NCBI GenBank assembly: GCA_033964015.1
Contig: CM066917.1
Location: 28,340,951-28,404,950 of the forward strand
From: Scolanthus callimorphus
Lineage: Eukaryota > Cnidaria > Anthozoa > Actiniaria > Edwardsiidae
DNA: 64,000 bases
Direction: 5' to 3'
Shown here in pieces: positions 31,330 through 46,300 of the stretch; position 1 is the first letter of the stretch, and each line of letters begins with the position of its first letter. A program made the position numbers and the translations under genes. A model generated the notes under the pieces. It was given only the letters and a program-made list of their open reading frames with translations, was not told where the DNA came from and ran no database searches.

Positions 31330-34300
31330 ATGGGCACGCAGAGAACACTAAAGCTATTCATAGTTGTTGCCATAGCGACAATCGCCTCACGTTTTTCTAC
31401 GTTTACTTCAGCTGTGCTCAGGCCAGGCGGGTATGGTCCAATCTAGTCCAGTCTCCTTCGCGGCTCCGTTTGTGTCTGTGGTCGCCGAAAGGAGAGTCCA
31501 AAAACCTTTGAATGGTTGAAGTTCTTAACTAGTGCATGTGTATTCAAAGGTTTCTGGAATCTCCTTTCGGCGACATGCAACGCGGAGCCGCGAAGGAGAG
31601 TTCAGGGGCTGGACTAGATGATCTAATCAAACGTTTTCATGGCAATTTATTAAAAAAGTACATTTGCATGATGACGTGTTGACTAGAACTACCAGAAACC
31701 TTTGCCTGGTGACTTAATGTGTAAATGAATTTGTTGATCTTAATAAGAAAAATATACTGAAAAAGGTTTCTGGTAGTTGTAGTCAAATGACGTCATCGTA
31801 CAAATGCCCTATTGGCAGGCGTCCGAAACACAGGAGAATATGAATCTATTTTTAGATTGTACTGAGATTTTGAATCCCGCGAGAATTAGTTGTCATGGTT
31901 ACAAATTATGTCCCCTTTCTCAAAAGAAAGATGACAGAAATAAGCGCCGCCACATCACGGCACGCCTTGAACCCAAGCATTCTCACTCTCAAAGTGGCGA
32001 ATCCTGGCGTTCCGTGAGAAAGCTCGAGGACTGGGGCCCAAGTGCGGTGACGTCACATTACCACCTAACACCACCACAGGAAGCCCACCCAGTCTAAAAA
32101 TAGATTCTTCTACTCCTGCGCATATGACTAGAAGGACCTGGAAGTAGTGGAGTAGATGGAGGCTCCTGGTGATGGGCTCCTGACATTATAAAATATGAGC
32201 ATGTGTAGGTAGATGTGACACGGGAAACATGTCTTTGTTTTTTTTGTCTTGAATTGACAGACAGAATGTCGTCACGACGTACAGAACGTATTACGTGAGT
32301 GAACAGCGTTCAAGGGCAGTACAGAAACAGAGACGACATTGCGCCAGGACATGCGTCAGAGATTGTATTATTTTTTGTTGCAAAAAAAAGAATAAGTGCA
32401 GGTAACGATTTTGAGTTCTTGTCAGGCTTGGTCCAAACTAGTTCAACATTTGATTCAACATTTGTTAACGCGCAAACCAAGTATTGAATAATAATGTAAC
32501 AAATTGTATAGGTACCAGTTCAGGATATTTATTCAGCAAGGCTTAACTCACTGGCTTACTCACTCTACTAACTCCTAACTACATGATAACGTTTATAGGG
32601 CACAGCTCGGGGTGCTTCTCACGGTGGGCTGAGTGTTCACTTGAAAAAGGGGAAACGTTCTTTAGCTTGTTCGTTCATGTTTCGGAATGTTTGGTTATCA
32701 GAGCTATAGCCTAGCTGATTCGCGCATGAGCACTTGCCGTGGGAAGAGTTTAGTTTGTTCCTTTCCAAGTTTAGGCATAGGCTTCCCAGGATCATTGAGC
32801 GAACTTTAGAGTTAATAGTTTGCAGTTTTATAGTGTCGCTGTGTGAAGTTTGACTGAGTTCGATAAGCGCCAAAATATGAGTATCTACCCTTATCTAGTC
32901 CTTTAGTACTTCGATAAAGTAGTGATTTATTAAAGTACTAAAGGACTATATAAGGGTATTTTTCAAACTTTTTTATTTTTCGTAGGTACTCATATTTTAG
33001 CGCTCAACGAACTAAGTTAAACTTCACACAGCGACACTATAAAACTGCAAACTATCAACTCTAAAGTTCGCTCAATGATCCTGGGAAGCCTATGGTTTAG
33101 GTTGTTATAAAAATTGTTCTCTTTGATAACTCTTATCACCGTGGGAGGAACTTCTAAGACGTGCCCTTCACAAACACTGTTACGAAAATAATGATAGTAC
33201 CTGAGAATTGACTTGGGTAAATCCCTACAAATCAACAATTACTATAAACCTCTTATACAATTCCTAGAACAGCTCCGTAACAATAATGTTAACCTGACTT
33301 ATCAAACCAATTTCAAAATACGGTAGGTGCCGGTGTTTGGACCTACAAAATGTCTTTGCACTGTTGAAGTCACTTTGCAAATGATCGTGCTCAACCCAAC
33401 CCCACCCCAGCAACAACACAGACAGACAGACAGATAGATCAGATCATTTCCACTAAGAGAGAGGGACCCTCTTTTCTCAAAGTCCTGGACCCCCTCCTCG
33501 ATACGAGGCCATCAGTTATCACAGTCAGTGACCCTCAGACGCACATCAAGCGCGAGCTATGACACTCTCTTGCTTTTCCCTTGAAACTATGTATAACATT
33601 TTTTGCAGATACACTACCTATTATGTCGTGCAGGTCAATGTTGTCAATGTGTCGCGGAAACGCCCAATTTACGCATGCGCACAAGGCTGGCGTCAGCAAG
33701 GAAGTGAATGCCCGATTGGTAAATAAACAAAATAGCGCTGTTCACGCTGACGTCATCCTTTGTTATTAATATGCCAACTAGAGATCGATTGGCTCACAGA
33801 ACAAAGGGCGCTATTCAATCTACGGTTGGCACATTAGCATTAGAATAGTTATGTTGATAAACAGTGAATAGCGCTATAGTATCATTCAAAGCTTCAGGAG
33901 GCTAGATTCCGCTATAAAGAAAATAGCACGAAAAAAGCGATATATCGCCCCTGTAGCTGCACAGATATCACCTTTTTGAGTGTTATTTTCGGCGAAACCG
34001 AGCTACGGACTGAAGACTTAAAACTTGAATCATCGGGCTCAGTAAGATTGTTTGGCAAGGTGAGGGCTGAGTTTGGTGAAAATGTATGAAAACTTGGCGA
34101 AATGAGGGGGGGGGGGGGGGAGGGGGGGGGGGGGGGGGGCTTCGCCGTCCCTGATCGTATGATGTCTCGTCCTTAATTTCGGCACAAAAAAGAGATATCA
34201 AACGATAGCGTATTCCTTGGTTTCATCTGATGATACCTACAGTATCAGCCAATCACAGCTGTTGAATGGCAATAGATCCCATTGAAAACAAAGCGCAAAG

Positions 34301-37300
34301 GTTCCCGGTTGACTATGGGCCTTTAATGTTTACTATAGTTTTTCGTCCATAAAAGGGGTGGGGCTACCTTACACCCTCACTATCAGAACAAAACTACTTT
34401 GACAAGTCTGGATCCAAGCCCTCCTCCCTCATTAGCTTCAGATACGGATTTCCGGGAGTTTTCCGGAGTGCTTTCGGTGCCTGTTTCGCAGACTAGCAGG
34501 CGGGAGATAGTGTTTTTTTTTTCGCACAGAGGGGCGCGCTCCATCTTGAAAAAAATTTTGGTCGCGCAGCCTGGGGACGAACCAAAAAATCACGAAGCTA
34601 AAACAACCTCGTCCCCAGGGTCTTCTCGGTCGTTTTTCAAAATGGCGGTTAGCTCAGAGAAGACCCTGGGGGAGGCTGAGTCACATGACCGCTTCGAAAC
34701 AAAAGAGAAGATCGTTCCCATGTCCTCAAACAGTGGTCATGTGACTCAGCCTCCCCCAGGGTCTTCTCTGAGCTAACCGCCATTTTGAAAAACGACCGAG
34801 AAGACCCTGGGGACGAGGTTGGCCCACCGCCGCGGCCAATCTCGTTCCCAGAGCCCGTCATCTTTTGGCCAGCGGCAATCTCCTCTGGGAAGAAGTCTTT
34901 AGCCATTTGGATCACTTTTTCGAGAGATATCAGGTTGTGAACAACCTCGTCCCCAGGGTCTTCTCGGTCGTTTTTCAAAATGGCGGTTGACTCCAGAGAA
35001 GACCCTGGGGGAGGGTGAGGCTGAGTCACATGACCGTTTCGAAACAAAGGACAAACCTCATTCCCATGTTTTCAAACAATGGTCATGTGACTCAGCCTCC
35101 CCCAGGGTCTTCTCTGGAGTCAACCGCCATTTTGAAAAACGACCGAGAAGACCCTGGGGACGAGGTTGGTTTGTGAATGATATCTCTCGAAAAAGTGATC
35201 CAAATGGCCTAAGACTATTTCCAAGAGGAGATCACAGAGGGCTAATAAACAAGTAAGTACAGCATGATTGAGCAATTCTTTTATTTTCATTATTTTACAA
35301 ATTTTGACTTCAACGTAGCTAATATGCAAGCTATGCAGAGTGCTAAAACAGCCTAAGGCTAAATTCATTCAATTAGTATATATAATAGGACTCCATGCTG
35401 TCCAATTAAGAAAAAATTGGATGATTCAGAGGAACTCCAAAATTGGACGAGGCCGCAGGCCGAGTCCAATTTGGATTTCCGAGGAATCATCCATTTTTTT
35501 CTTAATTGGACAAGCATGGAGTCCTGTTATTTATTAATTATATAACATCAATGTTCAAACCCAAACTGTCCAATTTTAGCGCGAACTGTCCAATTAGAGC
35601 GCACGCAATCCAATTAAAAAAATAATTGGACGATTCAAGAAAATCGATCGGCCGGCACAATGGGATTTCGAGCTGGCTATATAATTAAATTTATTTAATA
35701 TGATAACACTAACACAGAGCTTGGGCGACCTGTGGTGGCTATCATTGAGTTCATTGGGCTCTCTGGCACTTCCTTCTGATCCAACAACCAAGCTTATTTT
35801 AGTCTCTTGGTCCACAGCAATTTGTGCGGTGGTTGTCATAATTCAGGGAAATGCATTAAACCTGGAATTTGTCAGTGTTTATCCGGGTGGACTGGAAGGA
35901 GATGTAGACAAGGTGGGTAGGTTAAACTTAATATTAATCTGAATATTAAATGTATATATCTATATTATAAAAAAGTCATAGAATTTAATTCTAGCATTGA
36001 AACCGAGCTAAATTAAAAATACTATATAAATAGACAGTCATAGCAGTGGGTAATAGACAGTGGGTATATATAAAGCCATAATTATATATATTAAATGCAC
36101 AGACATAAACCCTGGGCTGCCAGTGTCTCATGGTCATTGTCTTCTAGATATAAACGAGTGTACAACAAGAAATGGAGGATGTGAGCATATCTGTGTCAAC
36201 ACCAACGGGTCATATTACTGTCAATGCAGGCCGGGCTTTCTCCTCCAAAGTCACAAATTCTGTCGTGGTAAGTCCTTTTTCCTTACTAATGAGCAACCGT
36301 ATAATTCACCAATCCCGCAATCATTGTTATACCCCTAGTTACTGTTGCTACGTCGGACAAGCCAAATTTTATCTTTGGCATAGAGTGCGGAAAAGACACC
36401 GATTACAGGGAGGTGTTAGATGTTGTTGCATGCAATTTGGATTTTATATTTTTATCTTGAAAAGCTGAATAATTATTGAAAAATCTTTGATATTCAAGTT
36501 TTGTTGCTCGGACATTTTGAATTCCATAGGGAAAACTTCCTATTGTTTGCTATAAGTGGGCGGAGCTATCGTCAAAATAGGGATTGGTCAATTGTAGAGG
36601 TTGGCCATGCATCTAGAAAGTTCTTGCCTGATACTCAGGCTAATTCAATGGGATCATAGTTAGTAGAGGGAGACTCCCTCTAATAACTATGATGGGATGC
36701 AATCTTGTCCCCAGAGCCCACATATCTTTCAGGCTAGCGCCAAGATACAGAACTCTGTAATAATGCTCTGACATAAGAACTGGCCGTTGTGACATTTTTG
36801 CCCCCCCCCAACCGCCCCTTGAGGGGTGGGCCAGACATATTCTCTCAGGCTATGATGGTAAGTGTGGGGCTTTAATGTGATTAAAGAAAGGTTTGTGGCA
36901 TGCCAAAAATGTAACAATGGAACAGGATGTTTGATTAATTTATGTATATAGACTCGAAAAAAAGATGCCTTTGCTAATTGTTTTTGCACATTTTACCCAG
37001 ATAATAATGAATGTGCAAAGAATAATGGAGGCTGCAAGCAACAGTGTGTTAACACCCAAGGCTCATATCAGTGCTCTTGTTTGCTCGGTTATAAACTCCT
37101 TGATGATGGTAAAAACTGTGAAGGTAAGTCATGTATATGTCATAATGTCCAATAATGCTCATCAATCAATGGATACCCGGCTGAATCTAAGTGAAAAACT
37201 TGCAGGAATTGCAGTGATGCAAATTTTGGATATGGCACTCTTAGTAGCCATCTTGCTTTGGCTTAGTAGCCTGGCCAGCTGTATTGCATTTCGATAAACA

Positions 37301-40300
37301 CATGATGCCCATTGACTCAGGTGACGCCTTTGACAAAGTTGCCAAGAGTCACTATGAGATGGCATTAAATACATTCTTTTTCTTGCTCTCGCATGTCTTC
37401 TATATTAGAATAAAGAAAATATATTGCAGTATTTGATGAGGACTTTGATATATATTATAAACAAATATGAATTGTCATGACTTTCAGATATTGATGAATG
37501 TAAAACCAACAATGGCGGTTGTCAGCATCTGTGCAGTAACAATGCAGGCTCATATAAATGCTCTTGTCGGCGCGGGTACCAGCTACTGAAGCGCAAGTAC
37601 TGCACAGGTTAGTATGGGTTAGCATATGTAGTAGAGTTGGAACAAAATGAACTGGGAAGCACGATTGGCTCAGTGTTACAGCATTGGGTTTCTCAACGCT
37701 TTGGTCCGGATTTGTCTCCCAGCTGTCATAACTTTCAGATAAGACAATAGTACACTAAGGTCCTGCCTCGCCTTCACTACCCAACCCAGATCCAGGGGTA
37801 TGTCTAAGAACCACTGTGGGCATAATAAGCCCCCTGGAACTTGACCACCCCAGTGTGTGTGTGGCCACTTGGCTGCAAGCGGCACCTTTGAGACCCAGTG
37901 ATGCATTATTCAGCTTCTCTCCCCCCATCAGTGATCAGCATCAGAAATTAAGTGTCCCCAGTTTTATAAAAACATTCACCCATAAAATTGAAGAGTGACT
38001 TGCAATTAACCAACTTCTAGGGTACTATTATACGTAATATAAGCACCTCCAAGTCATACATTCAAGTGAAATCCAACAACAGCTGGTAGTTCTATTTTTA
38101 GCCATCGTTTAGTGGGAATGACAAACAGAAAACAATGAAAACAATATGTTACTAAAATAGACACTTTTCTGATGCACAACAACACTTTTCTGATGAACAA
38201 CAATGATACAAGATTCTTACTCTTAAATGGGCTCTTACACTCTGGTATAGTTGGAGTGTGGAGTAGTTGAATGTGCCAACTTCCTTGAAACCTATTTTAC
38301 TTTGACAGACATTGATGAGTGTTCCATCGGTCAACATGGCTGCCAGCAGACATGTGTCAATCATCAGGGCAGCTTCACGTGCACTTGTCGCCATGGATTC
38401 ACTCTCGATGCTAACAAGAAAACATGCACAGGTAACATTCTTTATAATAGCATTGACAAAGAACCTGAAGATTTTTATATATCAAATTTCTCTTAAAGAA
38501 ATTTTGTGGAGTGACTGCAAAAAACACTGAGTCACCATCACTCCATATGCACACCTTACTCTTATCCAGTTTACCAAAAAAATGAGAGCAGCAGAAAACT
38601 TGAAAAAGATGAAAAGGACAAGCAGTCAGAGCTGGTGTGGATTATTATTATATCCTCAAATTTTTAACTCTTACACCACGACATGCCAGTGTTATGTAAG
38701 GAGATGTGATTGATGCAAACACTTGTTAAAATCCCATTAGGAGGGGGGCATCCACCCTCTCCCCTTTCCCGTGACCCCCTTGTAACTCCAGCAATAATAA
38801 ATCTTGAACCACTGATGTGACAGCTGTTTTCTTTTGTATGTGATACAGATATCAACGAATGTCTCCCTGGAGGAGTGGCGGGCTGTGCGCATATCTGTAG
38901 GAACACTCCTGGTAGCTACCAGTGCCTTTGTCGTGGTGGATATCAAATTGGAAAGGACAAAAAATCATGTACTGGTGAGTGTTAAGGGCTATTGTGTAAC
39001 TTTTCTAACAAAGGAAACCTGCTCAGAGCTCAAAGGACCCCTGCATCGCTAGTCTTATATTTTTGTTGTTGTCTACAGACATAAATGAGTGCGTGCTTGG
39101 TTATTGCTCTCAACTTTGCACCAACACCATTGGTAGTTTCTACTGCGCATGCCTCCCTGGATTTTTCATGACCGCTGATCAACGGACGTGCAAAGGTTTG
39201 TACCACTGCAATCACACGCACGCATGCGTGCACGCATGCACTACGCACACACTTTGGTCCAGCTGATCTCACTTTAAGGTGCGAGAAGGATTGTTTGTCA
39301 AAATGAAAACGTTCCTAGGTCCAGCGAGTGATACCCGAATTTTCGTAGTTTTGGGAATTAAAAACTATATTTAATCCGGGGAGGAGAAGGAAAACATTTT
39401 ATACTCAATTACAATATATTTTTAGAATCTGCTTGGAACGCTTGGTGATGAAGCAAAAATCGTTCTGATTGGCTAATTTGAGGGCAGGAAATCTTCTGAT
39501 TGATAATAATGGTACTAATATTAATATGTGATGGTAGATTTGAAATCACACTGATTTCTGACCAAAACATTTTGTTTGAAAACGTTTGCAATATACCGCC
39601 ATAAAAATGAAAAACATTTATTGTCCCTAAAGCCGGGGAAATACGAGGCACAAAATTCCTCAACTTGTCGCGCAACATTGTTGCGTTGCAAGTTGATGAA
39701 TGATGTTGCGCGTTTTTTATCTCGCGCCACAACTTGTCGCGCAACAAAAACATTTGTTGCAAGTTGTGAAAACTTGTTGCGCGAAGTAGAGCGCGGGTCT
39801 ACTTTGAGCCACAAATTCTGGCTTTGTTGCTCGTTTTTCATCAAACACACAACTTGTCGCGCACCATTTTGCCTACAATTCAAGTTGATTAGTCAATAGA
39901 AATGAGGTGCTAAGGGGCAAAATTCGCCTTGGGCTCGCATGAGTGATCATCAAAAATGAAATGTTGCGCGACAAGTTGTGAATTTGATGAAAAACGAGCA
40001 GCAAAAACTAGACTTGCAACGCAGCAATGTTGCGCGACAAGTTGAGGGATTTTGTGCCTTGTATTTCCCTGGCTTAAGGCCCGCGAGCCCCTCGAGTAGG
40101 CTTATCAAGTGACGTTTACATTTTGACACAGGTTACCCATGTGTTCCAATTTTTGCCCCTTTCCATGGCTCGCTCAATTGCTCTGGTAGAACTACAGGGA
40201 AGGTGTGTAACACAACATGTGACAAAGGATACGAGCTTCGAGGTTTACGATCACGTGTTTGCCAGGCGGGACGCACCTGGTCTGGGCCGGGAGCTATTTG

Positions 40301-43300
40301 TAAAGGTAAATTGAGATCATATTCTCGAGACCCAAGTGATAGATTGGTGTATTTCAATTATTAAAATATTTTAAAATATTTCACTATTGTCGCGCGCTTA
40401 AACACGCTGCGCGGTGCAACAGCGTGCTATGCATTTCCACCATCTGACTATACATTTAATGGGTGAGAATGGGTGATAGGTCTGTCTAGGACTTTCATAT
40501 TTCTGTGATTTCTTCCTTGTTGTTTCAGTGAAGCATTGCCCTTTATTTCTCCCTGAAAATGGCTTCGTCCAGCTTCCATGCCGAGCATCGTACAAATCGA
40601 AATGCACCTTGGGATGTGATCCGGGGTATTACTTGAATGGAAGCAATCAAGTGACGTGTGAAGCAGACACAAAATGGAGCCCGGATTTGCCTGTCTGCCT
40701 TGGTAAGTCTTGTTTCCCTCCACTCGACCCAAAAATGCCAACAGAACACTAAAGAAATCAAGATATTTTTAAAAAAATAGTAGCGACCCTATCGGCACGT
40801 CACAAAATATGCGTATTGACGACACTAAACGACTATATTTTGTCTCGGAAAAAACACTACTGATTTCGGTTGTAATGTTGTACAATTTGTTTCTACCATT
40901 TAGAGATCCAAGTCTGCAAACCTAACCCATGTAAGCATGGTGGATCATGTCGGAGTCTTAGTCAAACAAACTTCGCTTGCAACTGTACCAGGACGCCATT
41001 CAAGGGCCCAACATGTGAAACTGGAATGCTCGTTACTCCTAAATACCCAAATCTCCTACTCGGAAAAGATGCCAAAGTAACATTCAAAGTATCACCTGTA
41101 CCTCGCAAAACCTTTGTCTCATTCTCTGCAGAAGGTTTTAAGTTTGAGCCAAACAGAGTCGATCTCGTGCCCGGTGACAGCAAGGGATTCAACACATTTT
41201 CTGTGCATATCAAGAGTTTGACAGCTGGAGTAAAAGTCATCATTTACATCATTGGGGGTCCGGGAGCTAGTTCGTTTGAAGCCCCAGAACCTAGCTTTTT
41301 GACGGTTTATAAAACTATAGATCAGTGTAAAAAACGTTCAAAATTCAACTATAAAAGTAACCCACTAGCTTCAAGATCAGGATGTTATCAGATGAGCCTC
41401 GCACGATGTCCGGGCAAGGTGTTGGAGATAGCAGGGGTATCCACCGAAAAATGGGAGTTTAACGGCAAATCCTTCAGAACAAAGGGAGTGGTCCACTTAT
41501 CGGCGTCTAAAGCTGAGGCGGTTCCTCTTGCAGCAATGGGAACCACCCTGGTAAAAAATGCGTTACCATCGAGTGACGACAAGAAACCGTTCAAACCGTC
41601 CCAGAAGCTCATATGCAATAGAGCACCGGGAAAAGCTCTTGATCTAGCATGCCTACCGAATAATCTTCTTGCCTCGGCGTTCCTAGAAAAGATCGTAAAG
41701 CGCTTTCCACAGTGGATATCTATTCTAGCTAACGAGACAACTGATAGCTCTCTGCAGGTAACAGATCTTGTAAGTTATATATGGAAAGGTGATCAACTCA
41801 AGACTATGTTTGGTAAGTCGAGGTTGACGGTCAGTGATAACGATTTATTTGCTGTCTTACTCTATCGAGGCCCTCTTCGAGTTTCAGTGAACCATAAGAC
41901 CGAGGTTCTCCACCACAAACAAGTCGGGTATCATGTCGTTGCTATCGATCTTTGCCGTGGCGATCCTGGAAATATTCTGATCTTGTTCAATCCCTTGACA
42001 TTGGAAAGATGGTACACGATAGCAGTACCTGAGAGGTTGTCCAAGTTGGGGTTGCGTGTAGAACCTCTTGGGTTCCAGTTCTCGAAAGCAAGGTTGCTTA
42101 CATCCCCTGCTGTCCAGTACTGGGATGGAAAAGGAATGAAGAAGAAGGGCTCGCTTCGTAGTGACGCCGAAATGTTAGGAAAGGCGGAATGGTCCATGAC
42201 GGAAACTAGCTGCCCCATGAATATGACGCTGATGTTCCGTGGGAAAATGACCATAACATCTTTGATGTTTGATAAGAAGGTAAGTGACCAGAAAAGAACT
42301 GCTTGTAATTCATTGCGTTTCGTTCCGCACGCGACACTCGCGAACCCGCACCCAGCAACCCGCGCTCCACACTCCGCACTCCAAGCGTGTTCCGACTGCT
42401 AAACTATGGACAGTCCATCCTGCACCCCGCACCAAGCATCCCGAACCCCGAACCCCGCACTCCGTGTAATCGAGAGGTGCAAATAAAGATGCCCTGCACT
42501 CCGCACTGCACACTCGGAGTGTGGTCCGACTGATAAACTACGGACAGCGTACTCAACTTCTGCACCCCTGCATTCCGGATCACGCATTCCGCATTCCGCA
42601 TTCCGCACTCCACACCCGGAGTTTGGTCCGACTGATAAACTACGGACAGCTTACTCCACTCTCCACACTCCGCATCCCCACTGACGTACGTCTTACAGAC
42701 TTGTTTCATTTGTTCTCTCGTGAAGGAATTCCTGCCCCCTGACTGGGATGCAACTCTTGAAGGGGTCGTTGATGTTCAACACAAGATCCTAATCCAAGGA
42801 CAGCGTGCAACTCTGAAACTGAGCTTACAACGTGCCAAGGGATACATTGGTCTCAAGGGTAGGGACGAAACCCTGGATTAAGACGTCTTGTTAAACTAAT
42901 TTGAATAAGATTGACAGTTGTTGCTTGCACAAAACCTTCATGCCCCTACACATAGAGAAAACAGTTTCATCTTCTTTTAAGTAAGCCGCGAAACCGCTCG
43001 TGCCCGTCCGCATGTGCCGCGTACCAACCAGGGATCGGTAGTCTTGACTTGGCGATCCTAGTGATATTTCTATAGAATGTCTAGCTTTGCTTTCGCTGGT
43101 TACCTTTCCTGTATCGTCCTGTATCTTAAGTATTATAAATCTTTCTTTGCAATTTGCAGGAAGTGGTCCTTCAAAGGGGTTTTTGTTCATCCATGGGTTA
43201 TTAGTGGAAGACCCCTTCAAGTCAAGCCCCCTGAAGACCTTCGTCTCAGCATTTAGGCGCTCCTCCGTGTTTCTCTACACTACGGCGTCAGACGAAAAAT

Positions 43301-46300
43301 GCACTAACACAACAAAATGGCACTTGATGAAGCTGGGGTTGAGGATACAAGGGCATGCAAGGTTTGGCCAACTAGTCTTTCCGCAAAGCACAGTTGACCT
43401 TTTCCTTTTGCAGGAAGATGCATCCGGGAATTGCAGATGTAATAAGTGCTCGTCGAGGCAGACTCGCATCGCAGTGACATTTCCGAATGAGACAACGCTC
43501 GGAAGGTTCTTTACTCTTCCTAAATCGGGAAATTTGGAGATAACTATTCCTTGTAATGCTTCATACGCAGGTGCCTCCTTTGATAGTGAGTTGAGCTTGT
43601 TGGGGACAAAATACCAGTGAAACTTCAGATCAGTAGCAACTCGTTATCTCTCGGCGGACTCGTCACTATTCGTGTTTATGGGCAGTTCTTGGCAAAGGTC
43701 ACTATATTTGCGCCACTACAGAGCTGGGAATCCATGACAGTTAGGATAAAAGGAAGCCTCCAGAAATCCAAAGGCGGAAATGATTTGCTCACTCGAATAG
43801 AGACGGTAATCCACGGCTATACAAAAAGTGTCGGCGAAAAGGCTTCTGGCAGATTAAAGGCTCGTGATAATGCCCATAACAAGGCAAAAATAAGGCTCCA
43901 GAAAGCTAACGAACGCTACATGCGAGCAACGCAAGTATACTCGAGAGAAGCACGCACGTATCACCTGCTGTCAGTAGCAGCGAAGAAGGCAAATGATGCC
44001 GTGAAGCTTTTGAAAAATAGAATCTTAAACAGCAGCGCTGAGGTGCGCAAATTGCACGCCAATCTGCAAAACCTTTGTCATCTTGAAAACTGTCCGTACG
44101 TGTGTGAGGGAGGTGTGGCTTGTTCAAAGTGTTTTCATGACGTCATTGTTGTAGTCTCAGGGGTGTGTCCTGCTTCGTGTCACAAAGTGAAGCAAAGGAG
44201 AATTAAACCAACCCAGGTTGTCCGAGTTTGCAAAGATTGGTCTTGCAGGCGCATACACGGCAAACGTGGATTTTTCAGGATTGTGAAGTGTGCTTTTAAA
44301 AGGGTCATCAGGTTCGTGGTACCAGTTATTGTAAAAGTTGGATTAACACTAATTGGAGTCCCCCCGCCTATCTCGGCTGCAGTTGCCGGCGGCGTCGGTG
44401 CCGCAATGGATGGTAAGGACCTCTCAGACATTGGCAAGGCGGCCATTGCGGGATATGAGAGCAAGGGTGTGAACAAAACAACTATTAAAAGTCCCGCCTT
44501 TGGGAAGAACGTGGCTACGGGGGCTTTAAAGGCGGTTTTCTCCGGAGGCTCCTGCACGACGAAGGGACACTGGAACTGTTGGGTAACATACAAGTCTTGC
44601 ATTCATCCTCTGTTTCACTACCAGTACATCCATACTCCATACAGATGTTCAGTAGTATGCTACAAGGAGATCGTCAAAGAGACAGTTGAGAACAGTGCTG
44701 CTCACATGTGGAGTGCGCCCACAGAGTTAAACACCGCAAGTGTGTGAAAAAGAACGAAGAATGCCGAGAAATCAGAAAACTGACTCTTCTCAAAATAGCA
44801 CAGGTCCAAGGGAATTTAGTCAGACCTTTTGTCAGGTTTCAAGAAGCTAGTAAAGAGTATGCTGAAGCCGACTATAGACTCCAAAAACAAAGAATTGCAC
44901 TTCAGAGAGCGACGTACACGAGAGATGCGACGAAGCGGGCTGCAGATGCCATGGCGTCGACTGTTAACATAACAAACAGGGCTAAACAGGAGACACGCAA
45001 CCTGTTTCAAGACGCGATCCACCTGGCGGGGCTTTCTGAGTCTGTCAAAGGCGGGAAGCTACTCAAAATTGAAGATATACGTTTTGATGAGTTTGTACGA
45101 AGTGGATCAATACCTGTTCTGCCTTTGAAGGTGTCAGTCACTCAGGTGCACAGCAAAGGGCCTTCTCGCTCGTTAAGGTTGTATCTAGACTCAAGGGATA
45201 TCTGGGGGTCAGTTTATCGAGCGTCGACGAGGATCATAAAAGAATTTTTCGGCGATGCGCTGCTTGTATTCCGAGGTGAAGCCGTGTTTGAAAAGAACGA
45301 TTCCAGGAGGAAACGTCGTGCATTCGAGAACCCTCGGGAAGAGGGTGATGAACTAGCGTCACTGGAAATCTATAGCCTAAAATGTGCCCAGTTGGCTGCT
45401 TACAGTCGCAGACTGAGGGAAATCTTTGCCATTTTATATAACATTAGCATCGAGGCGCAAGACGGTGTAAGAGCCCCGAGAAATCGTAGCATTGCTAGAA
45501 ACAGCTCTTTACCCGCGCACGTCGAGGTTAACACCACAGCCGCAGCAAATCTCAATATTTCCATTAACGATATCGACGCATTCAGGAAACAGGCGGCCGT
45601 ACATGCTGATAGACAAGATGAACAAGGAAACAGAATAGAGCAACTGCTGGCTGAGCTTGATGCCTACAAAGTCGAGTTAGCAAGTACAGGGCTGCTTCTA
45701 GAATGGAAGACCAGTGTAGATAGGGTTTTGAACAGTTCGTCTGATAATTGTACAGGTCTGGAGGATTGCGTAGAAGATATCACACAGGGCATGCGTGCGA
45801 TACTAGAAAACGTCCGCCTTCCTGAGGCAAAGCGAATGAGAGAAATCATTGCGGTAATAACACAGGTGGCCAATCTGCTGATAGAAAATGAGAGCCTGAA
45901 GTCAACAAAGGCAGTCAATGGCTCTAAGTCTATTCTAGACCTGTTGGACGAAGCAGATAGGATTAAGATCTTCTGTGCACAGTCTCCTGTTATTATCTCT
46001 CAGCCAAGGTCATTCACAGAAACAGGAATAGGAGCTCATGTAACCTTGTCTTGTAATGGCAAAGGGGAACCACCACTTTCCTACTCGTGGAAACGAAATG
46101 GGATTATTCTCCCCGGGTACACTAGAAATGTATTAAGTATCAAAAGTGCGAGCAAGAAGGATTCTGGTAGTTACACGTGCGTGGTAAGGAATCACGCGGC
46201 CGCAGATGAATCTAGACCAGGTCACGTGACTGTCCATTCTCCTCCCAACTTCTTTGCACAGCCGCCAGCAGAACTGGACATTGCTATTAACGGTCCTTTG

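Noticed and set aside
37655..37730. Functional tRNA gene
   Set aside because: Only A-box-like and weak B-box-like words; no clover-leaf can be drawn, so a SINE head is the better call.
43590..44750. Programmed ribosomal frameshifting in the long receptor
   Set aside because: No slippery site or structured element is conserved between the two sites, and the same kind of shift occurs in unrelated genes, including at a splice donor; single-base deletions explain all.
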